From Betaproteobacteria bacterium (GTDB taxonomy: Bacteria > Pseudomonadota > Gammaproteobacteria > Burkholderiales > Rhodocyclaceae): a stretch of DNA of 62,696 bases. Shown piece after piece: positions 8,755-21,582 of this stretch. The notes below the pieces were generated by a model. The model did no database searches. It saw only the letters and a program-made list of their open reading frames with translations, and was not told the DNA's origin. How positions within the stretch are numbered: position 1 is the stretch's first letter; every line of letters starts with the position of its first letter. Where the stretch lies: positions 1-62,696 of the forward strand of contig WREP01000011.1 in NCBI GenBank assembly GCA_009779265.1. The letters run 5' to 3'. Made by a program: the position numbers and the translations under genes.

Positions 8755-9180
8755 CTACTCCCACTGCAAGCGGATCAATTTCCACTGCTTGTCGAGCCAG
8801 CGCCATTCGAGCGTGACGCGGTATTGTCGGGCGCTGTCGGGGATCAATCCCTCGGCGCCGGTCAGCGCGACCTGGGCGTCGGTGAAGGCGCGGCTCGGCG
8901 CCTGCGGATCGATCCAGTTTTTTGGCAACAAGGCGATAACCTGGATATTTTTATGCCGCAGAAACATCGCGGTCATTGTTCGCTTCGCCCATTCGCGGTC
9001 GTCTTCCGGTTGCTGTGCCGAAAAATCGGGATGCAGCAGCGCCATTACCGCGCTGCTATCCTTGTTTTCCAGAGCCGTTTGCAAGTTCTTGGCCGCCGCG
9101 TCCAGTGCGGCCTGTGGATCGGAGCGGCCGCAGGCGGCAAGCAGAATGGCGCAGAACAGGACGAAGCGCCGCCAGTTCAT
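8755..9180 (-). CDS. Small putative lipoprotein, NTF2/SnoaL-like fold
   Basis: 141 residues from MNWRRFVLFCAILLAACGRS, a lipoprotein signal with lipobox LAAC. The mature part (ALDAAAKNLQTALENKDSSA, then WRWLDKQWKLIRLQWE at the end) has the helix-plus-sheet rhythm of NTF2/SnoaL-like accessory proteins; no function is claimed. An alternative start four codons earlier at 9192 exists. It follows moaE by 17 bp on the same strand and may be the last gene of a prfC-moaE unit, though it has no obvious functional link to them. Confidence 0.7.
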   Translation of the reverse strand: MNWRRFVLFCAILLAACGRSDPQAALDAAAKNLQTALENKDSSAVMALLHPDFSAQQPEDDREWAKRTMTAMFLRHKNIQVIALLPKNWIDPQAPSRAFTDAQVALTGAEGLIPDSARQYRVTLEWRWLDKQWKLIRLQWE

Positions 9181-9197
9181 GGCACAGGGCATGGCGA

Positions 9198-9653
9198 TTA
9201 CCCGCTGTGCCAGCGCGCGGCGGCGCTGTCGTCTGCTTCGCGGGCGTCGACCCAGCGGCCGCCATCCGGGGTCGTTTCCCGCTTCCAGAACGGCGCCTGG
9301 GTTTTCAGGTAATCCATGATGAAGGCGCAGGCGGCGAAAGCCTCGCCGCGATGGGCGCTGGTAACGGCGACGAGGACGATCTGGTCGCAGGGCTTGAGCG
9401 GGCCGACGCGGTGGATGACCAGGGCGTCGTAGATATCCCAGCGCGCGCGCGCCTCGGCGATGATGCGTGCGAGCGCCTTTTCGGTCATGCCCGGATAGTG
9501 CTCCAGGGTCATGCCGCTGACGCTGACGCCCTCGTTGATGTCGCGCACCAGGCCGATAAAGCTGGCCAACGCGCCGACGCGGGCGTCACCGGCGCGCAGG
9601 GCGGCGAGTTCGGCGCCAACATCGAAATCCGCTGCCTGCACCCGTACCGTCAT
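9198..9653 (-). CDS. moaE: Molybdopterin synthase catalytic subunit MoaE
   Basis: 151 residues. With MoaD it inserts two sulfurs into cyclic pyranopterin monophosphate to make molybdopterin. Family motifs seen are GALASFIGLVRD, LEHYPGM, VIHRVGPLKP, the central VAVTSAHRGEAFAACAFIMD and the Lys-rich APFWKRE that contributes active-site lysines. The ATG at 9653 lies two bases after the prfC stop with AGGTGAT just before it, indicating translational coupling. A longer in-frame extension to 9845 lies inside prfC and is not homologous. The rest of the moa set is not nearby, so the pairing with prfC looks like a local operon habit. Confidence 0.95.
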   Translation of the reverse strand: MTVRVQAADFDVGAELAALRAGDARVGALASFIGLVRDINEGVSVSGMTLEHYPGMTEKALARIIAEARARWDIYDALVIHRVGPLKPCDQIVLVAVTSAHRGEAFAACAFIMDYLKTQAPFWKRETTPDGGRWVDAREADDSAAARWHSG

Positions 9654-9655
9654 CG

Positions 9656-11230
9656 CTAGATCACCTCGCGCGCTTCGAGGAAGCGCAGATTGGGATATTT
9701 CTCTTTGACCATGTTGAGATACACGTTGTTCGGCGCAAGGTACACCGGGTCGTCGGCGCCGTCGAGGGCGACGTTGGCGCTGTAGCGTTCGGAAAGCTGC
9801 CGCAATTCGCCGGCGTCGCCGTGAATCCAGCGCGCCGTCGAGCAATTGTAGTTATCGAAGATGACTTGCACGCCGTATTCGTTTTCCAGGCGGCTGGCGA
9901 CGACATCGAATTGCAGGGTGCCGACCGCGCCGAGAATCAGGTCGGAGCCGGAAATGGGCCGGAACAATTGCGTCGCGCCCTCCTCCGCCAGTTGTTGCAA
10001 GCCTTTTTGCAACTGCTTGATTTTCAGCGGATTGGCGATGCGCGCCAAGCGGAAATGCTCGGGCGCGAAGGAAGGGATGCCGGTGAAGCGCAAATCCTCG
10101 CCCTCGGTGAAGGTTTCGCCGAGGCGGATGGTGCCGTGATTGGGAATGCCGATGATGTCGCCCGACCAGGCCTCGTCGGTGGTCGAGCGGTCGCGTGCCA
10201 TGAAGGTGATGGCATTGTTCACCGCCAGGAACTTGCCACCGACCCCCTGCTTGATTTTCATGCCGCGCTCGAAGCGGCCCGAGCAGACGCGCAGGAAGGC
10301 GATGCGGTCGCGGTGCTTGGGGTCCATGTTGGCCTGGATTTTGAACACGAAGCCGGAAAATTTCGCCTCGTTCGGCTCGACCTGACGGCTCACCGCCGGC
10401 CTGGCCTTGGGCGCGGGCGACAGCTCGACCACCGCGTCGAGCAGGCTTTGCACGCCAAAATTATTGACCGCCGAGCCGAAGAACACCGGACACTGTTTGC
10501 CGGCCAGATAGGCATGCGCGTCAAAGGGATGCGAGGCGCCGCGCACCAGTTCGATGTCGGCGCGCAACTCGCCGGCCTGGGCGCCAATCAACTCGTCGAG
10601 ACGCGGGTTGTTGAGGCTGGCGATGATTTCGGCCGTGCCTTTCTCGGCCTGCGGATCGAAAAAGGCGATGCTGTCGTCGTAGAGGTGGTAGACGCCGCGA
10701 AAACGCTTGCCCATGCCGATCGGCCAGGTCATCGGCGCACACTGGATGCCGAGCACGGATTCGATTTCATCGAGCAGGTCAATCGGCTCCTTGCCCTCGC
10801 GATCGAGCTTGTTGATGAAGGTGAGGATCGGCGTGTCGCGCATGCGGCAGACGTTCAAGAGCTTGATCGTCTGCGCCTCGACGCCATTGACCGAGTCGAT
10901 GACCATCACCGCCGAATCGACGGCGGTCAGCGTGCGGTAGGTATCCTCGGAAAAATCCTCGTGGCCCGGCGTATCGAGCAGGTTGACCATGCACTCGCGA
11001 TAGGGAAACTGCATCACCGAGGAGGTGACCGAGATGCCGCGCTGCTTTTCCAGTTCCATCCAGTCCGAGGTCGCATGGCGCGACGCCTTGCGCGCCCTCA
11101 CCTCGCCGGCCACCTGAATGGCGCCGCCGAACCACAGCAATTTTTCGGTCAGCGTCGTCTTGCCGGCGTCGGGGTGGGAAATGATGGCAAAGGTGCGGCG
11201 GCGGGAAATTTCTTCGTCAAGCTGGCTCAC
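9656..11230 (-). CDS. prfC: Peptide chain release factor 3 (RF3 GTPase)
   Basis: 524 residues. RF3 recycles RF1/RF2 from terminated ribosomes. The G1 box SHPDAGKTT is at about residues 18-26, the effector region contains [17 protein letters not shown]3 is DTPGHEDF and G4 is NKLDRE. Domains II and III carry the RF3-type [10 protein letters not shown] and SFAPEHF. The start [15 protein letters not shown] matches the family. It ends in TAG immediately before moaE. Upstream, 156 bp separate it from the divergent histidine kinase. Confidence 0.97.
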   Translation of the reverse strand: MSQLDEEISRRRTFAIISHPDAGKTTLTEKLLWFGGAIQVAGEVRARKASRHATSDWMELEKQRGISVTSSVMQFPYRECMVNLLDTPGHEDFSEDTYRTLTAVDSAVMVIDSVNGVEAQTIKLLNVCRMRDTPILTFINKLDREGKEPIDLLDEIESVLGIQCAPMTWPIGMGKRFRGVYHLYDDSIAFFDPQAEKGTAEIIASLNNPRLDELIGAQAGELRADIELVRGASHPFDAHAYLAGKQCPVFFGSAVNNFGVQSLLDAVVELSPAPKARPAVSRQVEPNEAKFSGFVFKIQANMDPKHRDRIAFLRVCSGRFERGMKIKQGVGGKFLAVNNAITFMARDRSTTDEAWSGDIIGIPNHGTIRLGETFTEGEDLRFTGIPSFAPEHFRLARIANPLKIKQLQKGLQQLAEEGATQLFRPISGSDLILGAVGTLQFDVVASRLENEYGVQVIFDNYNCSTARWIHGDAGELRQLSERYSANVALDGADDPVYLAPNNVYLNMVKEKYPNLRFLEAREVI

Positions 11231-11386
11231 GGCGGGCGGGAAAATACGGAAAGGCGGCGATTATACCCGCTGCCGGCGAGCTGGCCGGCAGCGGACGAAT
11301 TGGCGCGGGGCGGCTGAAAGTCAACTGCTCTGGGATAACATTAACAATATAAAGGTATTATTTATGAAAGCCAGAAAGGACTGTCG

Positions 11387-13720
11387 ATGCCGGAAGCCAG
11401 CATTCCAACCTGCCATCTCCGCTACACGCCGGGAAGCCCCCCGGCGCTGTGCGCTGCCGACGGCAGCGAGGAACTGCTCGGCTACCCGCCAGCAATTCTG
11501 CTCGCCGATCCCGGCCTGCTGCCGGGCTTGATCCACGCCGACGATGCCGATCTGGCCGCCACGCTGTTCGTCGGCGACGCGCCGCCCGCCGTGTTCAATA
11601 TCCGCCTGCGCCACGCCGACGGCCGCATTCGCTGCTGCCGCGGGGAAAGCCTGGGAAACCGCGACGGCGGCCCGGGCGAAATCCGGCTGCGCGATGCCCG
11701 CCTGCTCGCCGCCAAAATCGATGTCGACAAGCTGTCGGCCGATTTCAAGAAACTGCTGGAAGTCACTACGGACTTCATCTATTTCAAGGATCGCAACCAC
11801 GTCCTCACCTACGCCAGTCAGAGCCTCGCCTCGCTGGTTTCGCCGACGGCGCACTGGCGCGAGCTGATCGGCCAGACCGCTTACGACATCTTTCCGGAAA
11901 GCCAGGCCGATAGCGGCTACCAACTGGATCAGCAGATTTTCTCCGGCCAGCCCTTCGTCCGGGCCAACCAGTCCTTCCTGCGCAGCAATGGTGAAACCGG
12001 CTGGGCCGAACACCATCGCCATCCGGTACGCGACGAAGGGGGCGAAATCGTCGGCCTGTGCTGCATCGCCCGCGACATCACCGACCGGATGGACACCGAA
12101 CTGGCCCTGCGCGAGAGCGAGGATCGCCTGCGCCTCGCCCTCAACGTGGCCAAGCAAGCCTGGTTCGACCTCGACCTGACGACCGGCAATATCCGCGCCG
12201 CCGAGGAATACCAGCGCTTGATGGGCTTCGAGGCCATCACCGCACTGCATAACGGACTTGAGGACTGGGTTCTCAATGTGCACCCGGAAGACCGCCCGGC
12301 GATGATTACCTCCTTCCAGCATTGCCTCGTCAACGGCGGCCCGGAAACCCTGGAATACCGGCGCAAGACAGCCGCCGGCGAATGGAAATGGGTGCGCACC
12401 ATCGCCCGGATCGTGGCTTGGAACAAACAGGGGCAGGCGGCGCGGATGCTCGGCCTGCATGCCGATGTCACCGAACGCAAGATGGCCGAACTGCGCCTTG
12501 CCGAACACCACCAGCAGCTCGAAACGCAGGTCGCCGAGCGCACCGCCGAACTGCATCACGCCAAGGAAGCGGCCGAGGCTGCCAACATCGCCAAGAGCAA
12601 TTTCCTGGCCAACATGTCGCACGAAATCCGCACCCCGCTCAACGCCATCACCGGCATGGCTCAGTTAATGCGCCGCGACGGCCTGCCGCCGCGGCAACTG
12701 GAGCGGCTCGACAAACTGGAAAGCGCCGGCCACCACCTCCTGGAAATCATCAACGCGGTACTTGACCTGTCCAAGATCGAGGCCGGCAAATTCACCCTGG
12801 AAAGACTCGTGGTTCACCCCGAGAGCCTGTGTGCCAACGTCATTTCAATGCTCAGCGAACGGGCGCAGGCCAAGCAACTGCGCCTGATCACCGAGATCGG
12901 CCCGCTCACCCGGCCGTTGCTCGGCGATCCGACGCAATTGCAGCAGGCACTGCTCAATTACGCCAGCAACGCGATCAAATTCAGCGAAAATGGCGCCGCC
13001 ATCCTGCGCGTGCGCCAACTCGAGGAAGACGACAGCAGCGCCCTGATCCGCTTCGAGGTCGAAGACTGCGGCATCGGCATCGCGCCGGATGTGCTGCCGC
13101 TGCTGTTCACCACCTTCCAGCAGGCCGACAACTCGACCACCCGTCAGTACGGCGGCACCGGCCTCGGCCTTGCCATCACCCGCCGCATCGCCAACCTGAT
13201 GGGCGGCGACACAGGCGCCAGCAGCACGCCGGGCCAGGGCAGCCTGTTCTGGTTCACTGCCCGCCTGGACAAGGGCAGCGGCCAGGAACATCCGGCTGTC
13301 ATGGTCGGTTCAGCCGAGCAGCAACTACTGGCCGCTTACGGCGGCCGCCGCGTCCTGCTCGTCGAAGATGAACCGATCAACCGCGAAATCGCCCTTTCCA
13401 TACTCGAAGACGTTGGCCTTGACACCGACATCGCCGAAGATGGTGAAGCCGCCGTCCAGCTCGCCAGCGAACAGGACTACGACCTCATCATCATGGATGT
13501 CCAAATGCCGCGCCTGGACGGGCTTGAAGCAACGCGGCGCATCCGTCAGTTGCCAGGGCGGGAACGCCTGCCGATCATCGCCATGACCGCCAACGCCTTC
13601 GCCGAGGATCGGGAACGCTGCCTGGCCGCCGGCATGAACGACTTCATCGGCAAGCCCTTCCAGCCGGAACATCTCTACGTCACGCTGCTGCACTGGTTGC
13701 AGAACGGCGATCAGGGCTAA
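11387..13720 (+). CDS. Soluble PAS-containing hybrid sensor histidine kinase
   Basis: 777 residues with no membrane segment, so probably a cytoplasmic sensor. Order: a degenerate N-terminal PAS-like part (about 15-100), PAS (about 112-235, closing in IARDITDRM), PAS/PAC (about 245-372, closing in HADVTERK), a coiled coil, HisKA with the phosphoacceptor His412 in [10 protein letters not shown], a HATPase with DCGIGI and GGTGLGLAI boxes, and a C-terminal receiver with [11 protein letters not shown] and phosphoacceptor Asp704 in [15 protein letters not shown] lies 6 bp before the ATG. It has no partner regulator next to it. The kinase-receiver part resembles the one encoded at 54081-56336. Its 3' end overlaps the convergent DUF2189 gene by four bases. 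Confidence 0.93.
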   Translation: MPEASIPTCHLRYTPGSPPALCAADGSEELLGYPPAILLADPGLLPGLIHADDADLAATLFVGDAPPAVFNIRLRHADGRIRCCRGESLGNRDGGPGEIRLRDARLLAAKIDVDKLSADFKKLLEVTTDFIYFKDRNHVLTYASQSLASLVSPTAHWRELIGQTAYDIFPESQADSGYQLDQQIFSGQPFVRANQSFLRSNGETGWAEHHRHPVRDEGGEIVGLCCIARDITDRMDTELALRESEDRLRLALNVAKQAWFDLDLTTGNIRAAEEYQRLMGFEAITALHNGLEDWVLNVHPEDRPAMITSFQHCLVNGGPETLEYRRKTAAGEWKWVRTIARIVAWNKQGQAARMLGLHADVTERKMAELRLAEHHQQLETQVAERTAELHHAKEAAEAANIAKSNFLANMSHEIRTPLNAITGMAQLMRRDGLPPRQLERLDKLESAGHHLLEIINAVLDLSKIEAGKFTLERLVVHPESLCANVISMLSERAQAKQLRLITEIGPLTRPLLGDPTQLQQALLNYASNAIKFSENGAAILRVRQLEEDDSSALIRFEVEDCGIGIAPDVLPLLFTTFQQADNSTTRQYGGTGLGLAITRRIANLMGGDTGASSTPGQGSLFWFTARLDKGSGQEHPAVMVGSAEQQLLAAYGGRRVLLVEDEPINREIALSILEDVGLDTDIAEDGEAAVQLASEQDYDLIIMDVQMPRLDGLEATRRIRQLPGRERLPIIAMTANAFAEDRERCLAAGMNDFIGKPFQPEHLYVTLLHWLQNGDQG

Positions 13721-14448
13721 TCGTTCGGCAGCACCCGCCGGTACAACGCCCAACCGGCGTGCGCCAGCCAGGGCAGCGTCAGCGGCAGCAAGGGCAGTAG
13801 CAGGCAACTGGCGATGAGAATTGTCGACAGCAGCAACGCCCACAGCACAGCCGGCGCGAAATTGGCGAAAACGGCGCGGACGCTGGCCGCCACCGCCCCG
13901 ACCAGACCACTGCGCCGCTCGCACAGCAGCGGCACGGAAAAAAGCGTGACGGGGTACAACAGAAAAGCGATCACCAGGCCGGAAGCGCCGCCCCACAACA
14001 GGAAGCGAGCGATGTCCGAAGGCTTGGCCGGCATCTCGAAAAATCGCACCGGCGCACCGCCAACCATGTAACCGTAGAGAATGGCGGCATCGGTGACGAA
14101 GATCATGAACATCAGCAGGCAGACCATGGGCAGCGCCCAGAGCGCCGGTGCAGCATGACGGAAACCGGCCAGCACGGCCGTCGCGGCGACCGGCCCGCCG
14201 GCCTCGCGCGCCGCCGCGATGCCGTAGAAACCGGGGAGAAGCGCCGGACCGAGAAGCATGAAGGCACCGGCGGCGATCATCGCGAAGGGCGTCAGGCCGG
14301 CCCCAACGAGGCCGCCGAGAATCACTGCGCCGACGGCGGTAATCGCCAAGGCATAGGCAAGCGATGGGCGCCGGGTCGCGGCGGCGGATTGCCAGCCCTC
14401 GCGCAAGGCAGCCCCCAGGGTCGCAACGGAAAATGGCTGGATTTTCAT
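13717..14448 (-). CDS. DUF2189 / BPSS1780-type integral membrane protein
   Basis: 243 residues with about six hydrophobic segments: two back-to-back near 33-75, others near 105-130, 150-175 and 205-240. It has the family's [20 protein letters not shown] loop followed by [13 protein letters not shown]. Function is unknown; an inner-membrane location is clear. It is transcribed toward the histidine kinase gene and overlaps its end. Confidence 0.8.
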   Translation of the reverse strand: MKIQPFSVATLGAALREGWQSAAATRRPSLAYALAITAVGAVILGGLVGAGLTPFAMIAAGAFMLLGPALLPGFYGIAAAREAGGPVAATAVLAGFRHAAPALWALPMVCLLMFMIFVTDAAILYGYMVGGAPVRFFEMPAKPSDIARFLLWGGASGLVIAFLLYPVTLFSVPLLCERRSGLVGAVAASVRAVFANFAPAVLWALLLSTILIASCLLLPLLPLTLPWLAHAGWALYRRVLPND

Positions 14449-14713
14449 GACAATGTTGCTCGCGAGCAGGAACGATAAAGACTAGCCCAAGGCGCCCACG
14501 CCCGCAACGGTAGCGATTGCCGCCTGCCAGCATGGGATTTTCTCGCCATGACAAGCGCCTGAGCGAACGCGCCCGTAGCGTATTCCCCTGCCCCACCCGC
14601 TATTCCCCGCAAGCAGGCGAAGGAAGCCGTGTGTCGTGGCACTTTTCGGCTTGGCGCTGTCATGTGACCGCCCTGATTTTCTTGCTACACCCACTTCGAT
14701 GATATAGCCAAAC

Positions 14714-14722
14714 TGATATGAT
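14714..14722 (+). promoter_or_regulatory. Possible extended -10 promoter of the chemoreceptor gene
   Basis: TGATATGAT (TGn plus TATGAT, five of six matches) lies 50 bp before the chemoreceptor start, with no convincing -35. No sigma28-type motif was found. In the rest of the 324-bp gap 14449-14772 I see nothing else recognisable. Confidence 0.35.
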
Positions 14723-14772
14723 ATCGGAGTGCAAAACCATTGGATGCAACCTACACCGCAAAGGAACAGAGA

Positions 14773-16821
14773 ATGAAAACCTGGGGCACACCTTTCGGCA
14801 GCTTGCCAATCGCAACCAAGCTCAATATCGCCCAATCCATCGCGCTGATCGTACTGGTCATCGCCGCCATCACTTGGCTGACCGGATGGGTGACGGAAAA
14901 CACCATCAAGAACCAGACCGAAACGATACAGCAAACCAGCCGCCAGACATTGAGCATGATCCAGGTGTTCAACAGCACCCTGGAAACCAATGCCGTCCGC
15001 ATGGATCATGCGCTGAAAAGATTGCTGCCGGCCGACTACTCACTCGATACATCGGAGCGCGTCAACGTTGCCGGCGTGCAGACCCCGGTGCTCAAGGCGG
15101 GCAACCAGGTGTTGAATCTCGATTTCAGCAATATCGACCGCTTCAACACCTTGTATGGCGCCGTCGGCACCATCTTCGTGCGCGACGGCAGCGATTTCGT
15201 CCGTATTTCCACGTCGCTGAAAAGGGAGAACGGCGAGCGCGCCATCGGCACCAAGCTCGACCGCGACCATCCGGCCTATGCCGCCTTGCTGGCGAACCAA
15301 CCCTACACCGGCAAGGCGGTTCTTTTCGGACGCCATTACATGACGCATTACCTGCCCATGCATGATGCCTCCGGCAACGTCATCGGCGTCCTGTTCACCG
15401 GCTACGACTTCACCAAGGAAATGGAAACCCTGCGCCAAAGCATCCTGAAGGCCAAATTCGACAAGAATGGCTACATGTATGTGGTCGAAACCGGAAAGAA
15501 CGCGGGAACCATAGTGGCGCACCCGACGCTGGAAGGGAAAAACCTGTACGACGAAAAGGATGTCAATGGTTTTGCCTATATCCGCGCCATACTCGAACAG
15601 AAAGACGGCGCGGTGTCGTACTGGTTCGTCAATACCGCCGCTGGCGAAACCAAGGCGCGCAAGAGGATCGCGATTTTCAACAGCGTCCCGGAATGGGAGT
15701 GGATTCTCGTCACCAGTCTCGATGGCAAGGATCTGGATGACGCCGCCGCCAGTGTGCGCAACCACCTGATCGTCGGCGCCATCATCTTGTGCGCCTTGCT
15801 CTTTGCCGTCATTTTCATCACCTCGCAGCGCTGGGTTTCACGGCCGCTGACGACCGCCATCGAGGCCATGGAGGAAATCGCCATGGGCCGCCTGACCATC
15901 ACGATTCCCGCACACGGCAAGGATGAAGTGGGCCGTTTGCTGGAGGCCACCGGCGCCATGGCCAGCAAGATGCGTTCGGCGTTGAGCGATATTCACGAAG
16001 CCGCGGAAAAACTGTCCGGCAACGCCGAACATCTGGTCAAGACCGCCAGCGATGCCGCCGCACAGTCGAACCAGCAAAGCGATTCCGCCGCCACGATGGC
16101 TTCCGGTATCGAGGAAATGCATGTCAGCATCGCCCATGTCTCCGAGGGCGCCAAACAGGCGCATCAGATTTCGCTCGACACCGACCAAATATCCAGCAAT
16201 GGCGCCGTGGTTATCGAACAGGCCACGACCAGCATGACGCGCATCGCCAACACCGTGCGCGCCGCCTCCGAGGACGTCAGCCGGCTTGGGCGGGAATCGC
16301 AGGCCATTTCCAACATTGTCAATGTCATCCGGGAAATTGCCGATCAGACCAACCTGCTGGCGCTGAACGCGGCTATCGAGGCGGCGCGCGCTGGCGAACA
16401 GGGGCGCGGCTTCGCCGTCGTCGCCGACGAAGTCAGAAAACTGGCCGAGCGCACAGCGAGTTCGACCCAGGAAATCAGCCCCTTGATCCAGCGCATCCTC
16501 GACGGCACCACCCAAGCCGTCGCCAGCATGGAAGAAGGCGTGCATCAGGTCGAGGAAGGCGTTGCCTACGCCGAGCAGGCGGGCAAGAGCATCGCCAACA
16601 TCCGCCAGAGCGCCAGTCATGCCACGCAGGCGACCACCAATATCTCGGAGGCGCTGACGGAGCAGGTGGCAGCCATCACCGCCATTTCTCAAAATGTCGA
16701 AAAAATCGCCTCCATGGCCGACCAGAACAGCCAGGTGGCGCAGGAATCGGCGCAATGCGCGACGGAACTGCAACACCTGGCAGGCGTGCTGCGGGAGGAT
16801 GTCTCGCATTTCAGCATTTGA
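14773..16821 (+). CDS. Methyl-accepting chemotaxis protein with periplasmic Cache domain
   Basis: 682 residues. TM1 is at about 19-39. A large periplasmic sensor (40-330) looks like a Cache_3-Cache_2 fusion, with [13 protein letters not shown] and [13 protein letters not shown] typical of the membrane-proximal half. TM2 is at about 331-352, then a HAMP domain and a signalling domain whose hairpin contains [20 protein letters not shown] and [12 protein letters not shown]. No C-terminal NWETF-type pentapeptide is present, so adaptation enzymes are not tethered. The ATG at 14773 is chosen because AAGGAA precedes it by 7 bp; an upstream in-frame ATG lacks one. Its TGA overlaps the start of the next gene. 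Confidence 0.95.
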   Translation: MKTWGTPFGSLPIATKLNIAQSIALIVLVIAAITWLTGWVTENTIKNQTETIQQTSRQTLSMIQVFNSTLETNAVRMDHALKRLLPADYSLDTSERVNVAGVQTPVLKAGNQVLNLDFSNIDRFNTLYGAVGTIFVRDGSDFVRISTSLKRENGERAIGTKLDRDHPAYAALLANQPYTGKAVLFGRHYMTHYLPMHDASGNVIGVLFTGYDFTKEMETLRQSILKAKFDKNGYMYVVETGKNAGTIVAHPTLEGKNLYDEKDVNGFAYIRAILEQKDGAVSYWFVNTAAGETKARKRIAIFNSVPEWEWILVTSLDGKDLDDAAASVRNHLIVGAIILCALLFAVIFITSQRWVSRPLTTAIEAMEEIAMGRLTITIPAHGKDEVGRLLEATGAMASKMRSALSDIHEAAEKLSGNAEHLVKTASDAAAQSNQQSDSAATMASGIEEMHVSIAHVSEGAKQAHQISLDTDQISSNGAVVIEQATTSMTRIANTVRAASEDVSRLGRESQAISNIVNVIREIADQTNLLALNAAIEAARAGEQGRGFAVVADEVRKLAERTASSTQEISPLIQRILDGTTQAVASMEEGVHQVEEGVAYAEQAGKSIANIRQSASHATQATTNISEALTEQVAAITAISQNVEKIASMADQNSQVAQESAQCATELQHLAGVLREDVSHFSI

Positions 16822-17174
16822 TGAAGATCATGACGATGAAAAAATGGATTTTGACCGGCTTGATCGCCCTCGTTCCGCTGGTTGCCCAAGCCGCCGACGT
16901 CAATGTCGACCGCGATCATGACCGTGTCCACGCCCAGAAACCGGACGCCACCGTCGGCAGCAGCGACAGCCGCGACAACCGTGTCGATTCCCGGGACAAC
17001 AAAGACAAACGCGATCGCGACGCCCGGAATAACAAAGACAAGCGCGATCACGATGACCGGGAGCGCAACCAGAAGCCGGGCGGCCAAAAGAAGAACACCG
17101 GCCCCCAGGGCGTTCCGCATCAAAACAAGAATGGCTTTTGCCCGCCGGGGCAGGCAAAGAAAGGTAATTGCTGA
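16821..17174 (+). CDS. Small secreted, highly charged protein coupled to the chemoreceptor
   Basis: 117 residues, or 112 if the ATG at 16836 is used. After a signal peptide (MKKWILTGLIALVPLVAQAA) the mature part is almost only D, R, N, K and Q, in imperfect repeats of SRDN / NKDKRDRDARN / NNKDKRDHDDRE. It ends in GFCPPGQAKKGNC with two Cys, likely a disulfide. It looks intrinsically disordered and periplasmic. The start codon overlaps the chemoreceptor stop (TGATG), so it is probably translated by coupling. Function is unknown; a periplasmic partner of the receptor is a guess from position only. Confidence 0.65.
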   Translation: MKIMTMKKWILTGLIALVPLVAQAADVNVDRDHDRVHAQKPDATVGSSDSRDNRVDSRDNKDKRDRDARNNKDKRDHDDRERNQKPGGQKKNTGPQGVPHQNKNGFCPPGQAKKGNC

Positions 17175-17200
17175 ACCTTTGCCTCCTGGCTGGTTGACCG

Positions 17201-17235
17201 AAAAGGGCGGCGCCGAAAGCGCCGCCCTTTTAATT
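17201..17235. terminator. Bidirectional terminator between the secreted protein gene and clpB
   Basis: A perfect 13-bp stem AAAAGGGCGGCGC / GCGCCGCCCTTTT has a 5-base loop and short A/T runs, placed between convergent genes. Confidence 0.85.
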
Positions 17236-17242
17236 TACCGCA

Positions 17243-19822
<2,580 letters not shown>

Positions 19823-19857
19823 GACATTCCTTCACGGACAAAAGTTCGATATCCGGC

Positions 19858-19886
19858 AGATGCGGCTGGCTGGGGGGAATTTCAAC
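19858..19886 (-). promoter_or_regulatory. Sigma32-type heat-shock promoter of clpB
   Basis: On the minus strand GTTGAAA (19880-19886) and CCGCATCT (19858-19865) are separated by 14 bp, close to CTTGAAA-N(11-16)-CCCCATNT. The expected transcript start is about 30 bp before the clpB ATG. Confidence 0.6.
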
Positions 19887-20006
19887 TGCTGGCGGTGAAA
19901 CATCGTCGCCAGGAATGAATCCGAAATGCCTGTCTTCATTCCCCGGCCAGAGGATGGATCGAAACCAGGAACGCCATCAACCGTCCTCAACCCAACAGAG
20001 GGCATC

Positions 20007-20561
20007 TCATCCCTCGACACGGGGCAGCCCCTCCGGCATTTCCGCCATCCACTCGGCCAGCGCCATGCCAGTGGCGAAGCGCCGCAAGCGCGGTTCCTCG
20101 GCTTTGGCCTCGGCCAGCAACCGCTCCCAGTCATCTGGCGGCTGGCCGTTTTTCAGCATCCGGCGGAACATACGGTAAGCATCATTGCTGCTTTCGTAAG
20201 CGCGCTTGCTATCCTCGTCATTGACCCACGCCAATACAATCGTCTTGCCGGGCGCGTGGTAGCGGAAAAACAAGCGGCATTGCTGGAAAAACTTCGCTCG
20301 CAGCCAATGCCTGTGATCGTCGCCAAGCCTGCCGCCTTGGCGATATTCAGGCCGCGCCGGATCTTGCGCAATGACATCGAATGCCAGCTTGACGATCGCC
20401 GCCAGCCGCTTGCTGGCATTTTCCCTCACATACCCGGCCGGGTCTTTCTGCCTCAAAGCCTCGACCTGCCGGGCCAGCATCTCAATCTGCGCGAGAAAAA
20501 GCGGATGTGCGAAAACCGCCCAGCCGTGAATAACCAAGGGCGTGGGCCTGTTCGCGCTCAT
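20007..20561 (-). CDS. yhaV: Type II toxin YhaV (RelE-like ribosome-dependent RNase)
   Basis: 184 residues, somewhat longer than E. coli YhaV. Recognisable parts are the N-terminal HGWAVFAHPLFLAQIEML and the core DPARPEYRQGG, HRHWLRAKFFQQCRLFFRY, VLAWVNDEDSKRAYES and MLKNGQPPDDWERLL. YhaV blocks translation by mRNA cleavage and is held inactive by PrlF. Its ATG overlaps the antitoxin stop by four bases (ATGA), giving tight coupling with the antitoxin first, as usual for this pair. Confidence 0.92.
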   Translation of the reverse strand: MSANRPTPLVIHGWAVFAHPLFLAQIEMLARQVEALRQKDPAGYVRENASKRLAAIVKLAFDVIAQDPARPEYRQGGRLGDDHRHWLRAKFFQQCRLFFRYHAPGKTIVLAWVNDEDSKRAYESSNDAYRMFRRMLKNGQPPDDWERLLAEAKAEEPRLRRFATGMALAEWMAEMPEGLPRVEG

Positions 20562-20887
20562 TCATCGTCCGCCGATAAAGCGGCATCGAGATCGGCTTCG
20601 ACGCCGCCAACCAGCGATTGAAGCCGCTGGACGAAACCGGCATCCACGGCCTGCAAGCGTTCGGGGTGGCTGGCAATGTCACGCGCCAGGAAATCCAGAA
20701 AAGAACCAAGCGCCGGATCATCGCCCTCGGCAGGTTTAGCGCGGGTCAACACCACCTCGCCGCCGGGACGGATGCAGTAATGAATCTTGTCGCGCTTGCC
20801 TAGCCGCAGAGCACGACGCACAGTTTCCGGCACCGTGGTCTGGTAACGGTCGGTCAACGTCGATTCGACTTCGAGAGTGGCAGGCAT
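20558..20887 (-). CDS. prlF: Antitoxin PrlF (SohA), AbrB/SpoVT-type DNA-binding protein
   Basis: 109 residues. The N-terminal swapped-hairpin AbrB fold reads LTDRYQTTVPETVRRALRLG and then KIHYCIRPGGEVVLTR. The acidic C-terminal part (FLDFLARDIASHPERLQAVD) neutralises YhaV. It is the first gene of the operon. A promoter with a palindrome across its -35 lies 34-74 bp upstream, consistent with autorepression. Confidence 0.92.
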   Translation of the reverse strand: MPATLEVESTLTDRYQTTVPETVRRALRLGKRDKIHYCIRPGGEVVLTRAKPAEGDDPALGSFLDFLARDIASHPERLQAVDAGFVQRLQSLVGGVEADLDAALSADDE

Positions 20888-20920
20888 GGCGCGCTCCGGT
20901 CAAAGAGGTGAATGTCTTGC

Positions 20921-20961
20921 ATGATGATTCAAGGCCACCACCATGTCAATGCAAGTGCATT
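20921..20961 (-). promoter_or_regulatory. Promoter and operator of prlF-yhaV
   Basis: TTGACA (20944-20949), a 17-bp spacer and CATCAT (20921-20926) lie on the minus strand. The perfect palindrome AATGCA-AG-TGCATT at 20948-20961 overlaps the -35, a fitting site for the PrlF-YhaV complex. Confidence 0.5.
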
Positions 20962-21089
20962 ACCTGCAATACCGCATGGCAAATGGACATGGGCGCTCTC
21001 GGTGGGTATGCTGCCACATTGAATGCAGATCGCATCGCCAACCTACTTACTCAAAAGACTTGTCGCCTATTTCCAGGTAGAGGCCATCC

Positions 21090-21503
21090 ATGAATGACAT
21101 ACGCTCCGTATCTGTTGCAAGGTTTGTTGCCGCTGGTCTTGCGGCTGTTCTAATTTTTAACATACTACTTTTGCTGGCAGCAATTAAGTTAAATACTGTC
21201 GATACAATGTTAAATACTATCGCTGCAACTATGGGCATAGCTATAGGCGTAGCAATGGCGATTGCCACATGGTTTACCAAATCACTTGGGCGTATTCCAA
21301 CAAAAAGGGAGTGTTTGATTTTTTTGTGGTGCTACGGGGGGATTATTGCCTTGGCATTCACCGTCCTGGTGATTCTCGTATCCTTGGAAAGTCAGCCAAG
21401 CGCAGAAGGTTTATTCATATTATTTCTTCACTATCTGCCATACCCAGCGTTCGCACAAAAGTTCTTCTCAGAGAAACACATGTCCAAAATTTTGCTCAAG
21501 TAA
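21090..21503 (+). CDS. Low-G+C membrane protein, ABZJ_00895-like
   Basis: 137 residues with hydrophobic helices at about 8-32, 38-62, 78-100 and 105-125. The connecting loop SLGRIPTKRECLIFLW resembles the R-PT-RE loop of the ABZJ_00895 family of small membrane proteins; the match is by eye. Codon use and base composition are clearly AT-richer than in both neighbours, and it follows a toxin-antitoxin pair, so it is probably acquired. Function is unknown. The preceding gap 20962-21089 shows nothing else. Confidence 0.6.
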   Translation: MNDIRSVSVARFVAAGLAAVLIFNILLLLAAIKLNTVDTMLNTIAATMGIAIGVAMAIATWFTKSLGRIPTKRECLIFLWCYGGIIALAFTVLVILVSLESQPSAEGLFILFLHYLPYPAFAQKFFSEKHMSKILLK

Positions 21504-21582
21504 CCCTAGCATTGCGTTTAACATGGACAGTTTTGTCGCCGGTCAACTTTTGGCGTTTGTCTCTTAACGCCAAATCCCCAAA

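Noticed and set aside
9821-11317. 498-codon open frame on + opposite prfC
   Set aside because: Mirror of the RF3 coding frame.
11321-12622. 433-codon open frame on - opposite the histidine kinase
   Set aside because: Composition artefact; the + frame has complete PAS and HisKA domains.
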